DNA of 18,534 nucleotides from DASYAN01 sp036501345 (GTDB lineage Bacteria; Chloroflexota; Ktedonobacteria; Ktedonobacterales; Ktedonobacteraceae): positions 1 to 18,534 of the forward strand of contig DASYAN010000473.1 in the NCBI GenBank assembly GCA_036501345.1. The letters are read 5' to 3'. Below are positions 14,287 through 18,534 of this stretch, in pieces. Positions within the stretch are counted from its first letter, which is position 1. Every line of letters begins with the position of its first letter. The notes below the pieces were generated by a model. It was not told the DNA's origin and ran no database searches. It saw only the letters and a list, made by a program, of their open reading frames with translations. Position numbers and translations under genes: made by a program.

Positions 14287-16023
14287 CTAGTATTTGCGCT
14301 CCTTGGGCTTGAACACTGGATCATCGATCAACGCTACGTCTTTATAATCCAGACGCACATCATGCGCCTTAGTCCCTTTATAAGCCAGAGTATGCTTCAG
14401 CCAGTTGGCATCATCACGCTTCTGGTAATCGAGACGATAGTGGGCCCCCCGGCTCTCTGTACGTGCCAGTGCACCATGAATGGTCGCCTCTGCACAATCG
14501 AGGAGAAAGCCCAGTTCAATGGCCTCGACAAGTTCGGTATTGAAGCGCTTGCCTTTATCCTGCATCTGCACTCTGCGGTACGCTTCCTGCAAGCCTGCAA
14601 TGGTATCAATGGCATGACGCAGACCCTCGTCTGTACGTTCCACAAACACATGCTCCATCATTTCTGACTGCAATTCGTTGCGGACACGTGCGGCCGATTC
14701 GCCACCAGTCGAGCTATAGAGCCTATCAACCTGTTCGCGAGCAAATCCCTCCGGCTCCGAGGGAAGTGGAGCATGGTCATTTTCAGCGATAAACTTCGCC
14801 ATGTGTTTGCCTGCACGTCGCCCAAATACAATCAGGTCTACCAGCGAGTTCGTACCCAGTCGGTTCGCACCATGTACCGAGACACAGGCTACTTCACCAG
14901 CGGCATAGAAGCCCGGCATCGGTGTCCACTGTGGATCGATAACCACTCGTGCATCGACATCCGTTGGAATACCACCCATCGCATAGTGTGCTGTAGGCTG
15001 GATTGGCACGGGCTCGGTAATCGGCTCAACAGCCAGATAATTGCGGGCGAAATCTGTTATATCCGGCAATTTCTCATTGATGACCTTCGCACCTAGGTGG
15101 CGCAGATCGAGGAACACATAATCCTTGCCATCTACGCCACGTCCCTCTTTAACCTCTTGGACGATACAGCGAGAGACGATGTCACGCGGAGCCAGATCCT
15201 TCAGCGTAGGCATATAGCGTGCCATGAAGTACTCGCCCTTGCCGTTGAGTACTTTGCCACCTTCACCGCGTGCCGCTTCGCTCAGCAGGACACCAACTTT
15301 ATAGATGCCAGTGGGATGGAACTGATACATCTCCATATCTTGTAGCGGAATATCTCGCCGATAAGCAATCGACATCCCATCGCCCATACAGGCAAAGGCA
15401 TTACTAGTCACGCGCCAGGCTCGCCCATAGCCGCCAGTTGCAAACAGGATCGACTTGGCATGGAAAGTATGGATCTCGCCGGATCGAATCTCCATCGCCA
15501 CAACACCACAGGCACGACCCTCACTGAACAACAGGTCAAGCACGAGAAATTCGTTGAAGAAACGCACCTGATTCTTGATGGCATTCTGATACATCGTCTG
15601 CAAGATCATATGCCCAGTGCGATCGGCAGCGTAGCAAGAACGACGGACAGGACCCTCACCAAAGTTTCGTGTATGCCCACCGAAGCGACGCTGATCAATG
15701 CGTCCGTCCACTGTACGGTTGAAAGGCAGACCACGATGCTCCAATTCATACACAGCATCGATAGCCTCACGTGCCAGGATCTCCGCAGCAGGCTGATCTA
15801 CCAGATAGTCACCGCCCTTGACGGTATCGTACATATGCCATTTCCAGTGATCCTCTTCCTGGTTACCCAGTGCTGCCGCCACACCACCCTGAGCCGCCCC
15901 AGTATGTGAGCGCGTGGGATAGACTTTCGTCAGCACAGCCACACTGGCATTGGGCAACTGCATCGCCGCCATCAAGCCTGCACCACCAGAGCCAACAATC
16001 ACAACATCAAATTTATGGTACAT
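14287..16023 (-). CDS. sdhA: Succinate dehydrogenase flavoprotein subunit
   Basis: Catalytic subunit of complex II, oxidising succinate to fumarate with covalently bound FAD. 578 residues, normal length. FAD dinucleotide fold VVIVGSGGAGLMAA (residues 7-20); covalent flavin His40 in RSHTGAAQGG; active-site residues His236 (FHPTG), Arg280 (LAPRDIVSR), His346 (TAHYAMGG) and Arg388 (ANRLGTNS), in the same order and near the same spacing as E. coli H242/R286/H354/R399. The twin FAD-closing motif AAGEVACVSVHGANRLG is intact. ATG 16023 has AAGGA 5-6 nt upstream. It follows sdhD by 32 nt. The 125-nt gap to sdhB contains a small GGCAAT/ATTGCC hairpin. Fumarate reductase is the alternative, but the separate SdhC and SdhD anchors favour succinate dehydrogenase. 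Confidence 0.97.
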   Translation of the reverse strand: MYHKFDVVIVGSGGAGLMAAMQLPNASVAVLTKVYPTRSHTGAAQGGVAAALGNQEEDHWKWHMYDTVKGGDYLVDQPAAEILAREAIDAVYELEHRGLPFNRTVDGRIDQRRFGGHTRNFGEGPVRRSCYAADRTGHMILQTMYQNAIKNQVRFFNEFLVLDLLFSEGRACGVVAMEIRSGEIHTFHAKSILFATGGYGRAWRVTSNAFACMGDGMSIAYRRDIPLQDMEMYQFHPTGIYKVGVLLSEAARGEGGKVLNGKGEYFMARYMPTLKDLAPRDIVSRCIVQEVKEGRGVDGKDYVFLDLRHLGAKVINEKLPDITDFARNYLAVEPITEPVPIQPTAHYAMGGIPTDVDARVVIDPQWTPMPGFYAAGEVACVSVHGANRLGTNSLVDLIVFGRRAGKHMAKFIAENDHAPLPSEPEGFAREQVDRLYSSTGGESAARVRNELQSEMMEHVFVERTDEGLRHAIDTIAGLQEAYRRVQMQDKGKRFNTELVEAIELGFLLDCAEATIHGALARTESRGAHYRLDYQKRDDANWLKHTLAYKGTKAHDVRLDYKDVALIDDPVFKPKERKY

Positions 16024-16055
16024 CTCAATCCTTATCCTTCATACTTAAAAAATCC

Positions 16056-16484
16056 CTACTTGGTGGGAGGTGCAACACATTGAACCCCTTGCTGCGCTGC
16101 TGGTACTGGCTGGAACGTAATCAAGGTAATTGTCCCAAGCATAAAAAAGACCAACAACAGCACTGCCACAGCCGACTGCAGCCAAACACGTGCGCTGGCA
16201 GAACGCACATAGTCATCAACAACCAGACGCAGACCGTTCATACCATGCGTCAATGCCAGCGTAAGCAATAGCCAGTCGAAGAGCCGCCAGAAGGGATTTG
16301 AGTAGCGCATCGACACAAACATATAGGTTGTACAGCGCACATCAGTCGTCACATGCATGACAATCAGGTGGATAATGACCAGAAAAATGAGAACGACACC
16401 AGAAACGCGAAAGAAATACCAGGAAAAAGTCTCAAACCCACCACCCGCAGGGCGTGGACCAAATCCGGTTGAAATACGCGACAT
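16056..16484 (-). CDS. sdhD: Succinate dehydrogenase membrane anchor subunit (SdhD-like)
   Basis: 142-residue anchor with three membrane helices (about 22-44, 68-90 and 99-123). FRVSGVVLIFLVIIHL in helix 1 is the family's R-x-S-G element. His80 in LTHGMNGLRLVVDDY is placed like the haem or quinone-site His of SDH anchors, and the Asp pair after it is conserved in the family. GGAGG lies about 9 nt before the ATG. It sits between sdhC (51-nt gap) and sdhA. The short polar C-terminus is Pro/Gln-rich. The C-versus-D label rests on position in the operon. Confidence 0.87.
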   Translation of the reverse strand: MSRISTGFGPRPAGGGFETFSWYFFRVSGVVLIFLVIIHLIVMHVTTDVRCTTYMFVSMRYSNPFWRLFDWLLLTLALTHGMNGLRLVVDDYVRSASARVWLQSAVAVLLLVFFMLGTITLITFQPVPAAQQGVQCVAPPTK

Positions 16485-16535
16485 GAATGGGTTCCTCCAA
16501 TTGGAATGATACTATGGGCTTTTTTCAGAGAGTAC

Positions 16536-16988
16536 CTAATGGCCTACACTGGCGGTGGGAACATTAATAAACCAGGAGAGCACAGGTCCCATAACAAAGT
16601 AAGCGGCAGGAATGAATAAAACAATCGTCACGACCATTGCAATGACAAACAAAACCTTCTGGTACTTCACAGCCTTGGGCCAGAAGTCGATAAGGATGAT
16701 ACGGATGCCATTGAACGCGTGGAAGAGAATAGCCGCAATTAATGCCAAAGAAAGTAGACGCACTATCCACTGGTCAAACAGTACAATACTGTTGTTATAG
16801 ACAACAGGACCAAAGCCGAGCATCGAAATATCGACAATATGGATTAGTAAAAATAACAGGATAGCCAGCCCTGACACACGATGAAACAGCCAGGACCACA
16901 TACCAGATTGGCCTTTATACATCTTTCCCTCGATTCTGGAGGCGGGAGATCTTGCAGTGCCCTCAAACGGATCGATAGCCTTCGCCAC
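16536..16988 (-). CDS. sdhC: Succinate dehydrogenase cytochrome b556 subunit (SdhC)
   Basis: Membrane anchor of complex II, first gene of the sdhCDAB run. Three membrane helices (about 34-56, 75-98 and 111-136). SWLFHRVSGLAILLFLLIH (residues 32-50) is the SdhC signature with His36-Arg-x-Ser-Gly for the quinone site; His90 in LFHAFNGIRIILIDFWP is the likely haem b ligand. The start is uncertain: GTG 16988 gives 150 residues but has no clear RBS; ATG 16922 (MYKGQSGMWSW) has GAGGG 4-5 nt upstream and would give 128 residues starting at a conserved segment that in actinobacterial homologues is preceded by a short N-terminal extension. Transcription probably starts near 17281, leaving a leader of about 290 nt. 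Confidence 0.88.
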   Translation of the reverse strand: MAKAIDPFEGTARSPASRIEGKMYKGQSGMWSWLFHRVSGLAILLFLLIHIVDISMLGFGPVVYNNSIVLFDQWIVRLLSLALIAAILFHAFNGIRIILIDFWPKAVKYQKVLFVIAMVVTIVLFIPAAYFVMGPVLSWFINVPTASVGH

Positions 16989-17287
16989 TTACCAGTTTTT
17001 TGGTCTCTGGCTCTTGGTCCCGCCCATAGTGATAACCGCGCCTGGGGTGCGCTCTTTGCTGGACTGGTACAAAAGCTGATTAGCCTTGCTGCTAATTTGC
17101 ATGAGATTAGAAGGTTCAACACAATGTGATGCATTAAATAGAATATGAATTTATTGGTTAAACCTTGCGGTACCAACATCGCTACGACCAGTAAACACCC
17201 ATCGTATCACCGATCGTCCTTTCTGGAAGCCCATCCCCTTTAGGAGATCGGGTCCCTGACCTGGATTCTAGACGTTGACTCCGTCGT
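16989..17287. other. Long untranslated leader of the sdh operon
   Basis: About 290 nt between the proposed sdh start site and sdhC. I see no gene in it on either strand, and no hairpin strong enough to name. A start at ATG 16922 would lengthen it further. Confidence 0.4.
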
Positions 17288-17316
17288 ATTATACTGCACT
17301 CAGGAAGGGCACGCAA
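17288..17316 (-). promoter_or_regulatory. Probable promoter of sdhCDAB
   Basis: On the - strand TTGCGT (17311-17316), 17-nt spacer, TATAAT (17288-17293). The -10 is perfect and the -35 partial. Confidence 0.55.
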
Positions 17317-17347
17317 ACAGTCATGCTAGTTTGCCAGTTCACAAAAG

Positions 17348-17376
17348 TTGACATTTATCTACACGGTGAATATACT
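17348..17376 (+). promoter_or_regulatory. Strong sigma70 promoter of the Uma2 gene
   Basis: TTGACA (17348-17353), exactly 17 nt, TATACT (17371-17376). Start near 17383, about 74 nt before the ATG. It is back to back with the sdh promoter, the two -35 boxes being 31 nt apart. Confidence 0.75.
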
Positions 17377-17456
17377 TGTATTGAACTACTTGTTTCGTTC
17401 GTTTTTTTAGTATAGCTCATTCAAAGATAAAAGAGTGTATAAAAGGAGATTCTAAA

Positions 17457-18059
17457 ATGGCTACTCAATCATCATGGCAATATATGAGCGTTGAGGAATG
17501 GCGCGAACTGGAGCACACAAGCCATGACGTCAAACATGAGTATATTGACGGCCACGTGTATGACATGGCCGGGGGAACCCTTGCACATTCTCATGTTGGC
17601 ACCAATATACTGATAGCCCTTAGAAGCGCTTTAGCAAGGAGGTCATGTCACGCGTACAACTCCGACGCTGCCACACGCCTGTCCCCAACGCGCTACACAT
17701 ACCCTGATGTTACAGTAACCTGCGACGAGCGCGACCAACCTACAAATGAACAGAGGGAAATACAAGCCCCACGTGTTATCATAGAAGTACTCTCAGACTC
17801 CACAGAAGGCTACGACCGGGGCCTCAAATTCTCGTATTACCGTGCATGTCCAACTATCCAGGAGTACGTGTTAGTCAGTACGGCGTACCAAGCGGTCGAA
17901 GTATACCGCCACACCCCGCAAGGATGGACTAGCTACCAAACATATAGGCCTGACGAGGATATCGAGCTGACCAGCATTGATGTGCACTTATCGTTCGCTG
18001 CACTCTACGAACTTAGCAATGTACCAGAGACATTGGACCCCCCTGAAGGCGAAGTATAA
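17457..18059 (+). CDS. Uma2-family (DUF820) PD-(D/E)xK-like endonuclease
   Basis: 200-residue protein of the Uma2 family, common in Cyanobacteria and Chloroflexota and belonging to the restriction-endonuclease-like fold; the biological role is unresolved. N-terminal MSVEEWRELEH and HEYIDGHVYDMAGG match the family's opening (F/Y-E-x-x-x-G-E-x-x-x-M-A). The putative catalytic acids are Asp84 in YPDVTV and Glu110 in RVIIEVLSDST, followed by K124 in the D-R-x-x-K-x-x-x-Y segment. AAAGGAG lies 8 nt before the ATG and a consensus promoter drives it. It is monocistronic. The same family left a C-terminal remnant at 9424-9522, so these genes occur in more than one copy in this genome. Confidence 0.92.
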   Translation: MATQSSWQYMSVEEWRELEHTSHDVKHEYIDGHVYDMAGGTLAHSHVGTNILIALRSALARRSCHAYNSDAATRLSPTRYTYPDVTVTCDERDQPTNEQREIQAPRVIIEVLSDSTEGYDRGLKFSYYRACPTIQEYVLVSTAYQAVEVYRHTPQGWTSYQTYRPDEDIELTSIDVHLSFAALYELSNVPETLDPPEGEV

Positions 18060-18100
18060 CAACCCAAACACCATACGTATGTGGCACGTCCTCAAGCCAC

Positions 18101-18129
18101 TTCAAACCCTTGTCAGTATCGTGTATAAT
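18101..18129 (+). promoter_or_regulatory. Promoter-like site upstream of the structured element
   Basis: TTCAAA (18101-18106), 17-nt spacer, perfect TATAAT (18124-18129). The predicted start near 18136 lies 19 nt before the long inverted repeat, and no good ORF follows directly. Confidence 0.5.
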
Positions 18130-18154
18130 GAGACCGTTAACGGAAATATTGCGA

Positions 18155-18279
18155 CAAGGGTGGGTTGTGTTTCGCCCCTACCTCAGCCTCAGACGGAAAA
18201 ATGGGTTATCCCAGAACACAGGGATGAGAATACTGTGGCACTTTCGGTAGGGGTGTGAAAAGCACAATCCACCCGCTTG
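18155..18279 (+). ncRNA. Candidate structured RNA: long imperfect inverted repeat
   Basis: Left arm 18155-18182 and right arm 18246-18279 are complementary in blocks: CAAG/CTTG, GGTGG/CCACC, TTGTG/CACAA and CCCCTACC/GGTAGGGG, with a 2-nt bulge, one G-U pair (18064 offset: G18164 with T18268), and an internal loop around TTTC/GAAA. Inside lies a second stem, TTATCCC (18206-18212) with GGGATGA (18221-18227), one pair of which is G-U. The right arm is followed by TTAACTTTT. G-U pairing and nesting favour an RNA over a DNA repeat. It does not match 4.5S, tmRNA or RNase P cores that I know. Identity is unknown; a transposon end or miniature element is the alternative. Confidence 0.45.
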
Positions 18280-18322
18280 CTTAACTTTTCATAACACTGT
18301 GTGTAACCCGCTCCCGTCATTA

Positions 18323-18354
18323 TGTATATATAGATGACTTTATGCATATATACA
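18323..18354. repeat. AT-rich inverted repeat
   Basis: TGTATATAT (18323-18331) and ATATATACA (18346-18354), perfect 9-bp arms with a 14-nt loop, just before the ATG of the edge ORF. It may be part of the neighbouring structured region or a promoter-proximal AT stretch. Confidence 0.4.
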
Positions 18355-18355
18355 A

Positions 18356-18534
18356 ATGGCCTTTTTCGCCGGACTTCTGGCCTATCTCTTCCTGATAAAG
18401 AGATTTCGGGTCACTAGCGATATCGAACGAGGGAGCGTAGTGAGCATATCGCGTATCATACCTGCACAGGCGCAATTTATTGCAACACTGTATAATCAAT
18501 CCTTGTCATGTGAACAGTGGGAAGGACACCGGCA
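18356..18534 (+). CDS. Possible partial ORF at the window edge
   Basis: An open frame runs from ATG 18356 to the end of the window (59 codons, no stop). It begins MAFFAGLLAYLFLIKRFRV, a plausible N-terminal membrane anchor with a positive flank, then continues with polar residues (TSDIERGSVVSISRI and so on). There is no RBS, and an in-frame stop at 18335-18337 prevents a longer start. An open run of this length occurs by chance fairly often. I recognise no family. Two inverted repeats lie within it, so the same bases could instead be non-coding structure. Confidence 0.3.
   Translation, partial: MAFFAGLLAYLFLIKRFRVTSDIERGSVVSISRIIPAQAQFIATLYNQSLSCEQWEGHR
18384..18452. repeat. Two further small hairpins near the edge
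   Basis: ATCTCTT (18384-18390) / AAGAGAT (18398-18404), 7 bp with a 7-nt loop; and GCGATAT (18417-18423) / ATATCGC (18446-18452), 7 bp around a purine-rich 22-nt loop. Confidence 0.4.

Noticed and set aside
13802..14290. Long + strand frame (162 codons) opposite sdhB
   Set aside because: Shadow of sdhB: opposite strand of a well-identified gene, no RBS, His/Arg-rich composition.
16497..16506. TCCAATTGGA upstream of sdhD resembles the core of the toxin-antitoxin operator
   Set aside because: It shares only the 8-bp CCAATTGG core, lacks the flanking AGCC/GGCT arms, and lies inside an operon by the sdhD RBS.
14240..17257. An 11-bp sequence AGGGACCCGAT occurs in the sdhA-sdhB gap and, in opposite orientation, in the sdh leader
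   Set aside because: Dozens of 11-bp matches are expected by chance in a window this long, and nothing else links the two sites.

Overview
The window looks like chromosomal DNA of a Chloroflexota bacterium, most likely a Ktedonobacteria relative. That is an inference from gene content (Uma2 endonuclease, PIG-V-like glycosyltransferase, manganese catalase, GAF sensor kinase, S9 peptidase, four-gene succinate dehydrogenase) and from the moderate G+C; there is no rRNA or tRNA to settle it. I see no CRISPR array, rRNA, tRNA or intact transposase.

Left part (1-6400, mostly + strand). An unrecognised, A-rich, hydrophilic coiled-coil protein (156-1196) ends at a clear hairpin terminator. A GAF/HisKA_3 sensor kinase (1359-2690) follows. 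Its partner response regulator survives only as the first ~20 codons (2734-2823), so the kinase is orphaned here. A regulated-looking leader then precedes a three-gene redox cluster: an FAD/NAD(P)H oxidoreductase with a repeat-bearing C-terminal tail (3153-4967), a small protein with two Fe-S cluster motifs (5041-5361), and a membrane protein with two His-x13-His pairs (5375-6340). Together they read as a cytosol-to-membrane electron-transfer chain that I cannot match to a named complex.

Middle part (6400-12300, mostly - strand). This holds a PIG-V-like membrane glycosyltransferase, a doubtful small ORF, a manganese catalase with all five expected metal ligands, and a HigB/HigA-type toxin-antitoxin pair. 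The pair has consensus -35 and -10 hexamers with a 16-bp palindrome between and over them, and the palindrome core recurs at the toxin/antitoxin junction. Just beyond the antitoxin lies the severed C-terminus of a Uma2 gene, matching the end of the intact Uma2 gene at 17457-18059. An S9 prolyl-oligopeptidase-type peptidase follows; its ~120-nt leader contains an intrinsic-terminator-like hairpin.

Right part (12600-18534). An AT-rich SAM methyltransferase (+) converges on sdhCDAB (transcribed on the - strand in the order sdhC, sdhD, sdhA, sdhB), which makes complex II of the TCA cycle and respiratory chain. Divergent promoters separate sdh from the Uma2 gene. After Uma2 a promoter-like site precedes a ~125-nt imperfect inverted repeat with an internal hairpin (18155-18279), my best candidate for an undescribed structured RNA. 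The last 180 bases carry more inverted repeats and an ORF that runs off the edge.
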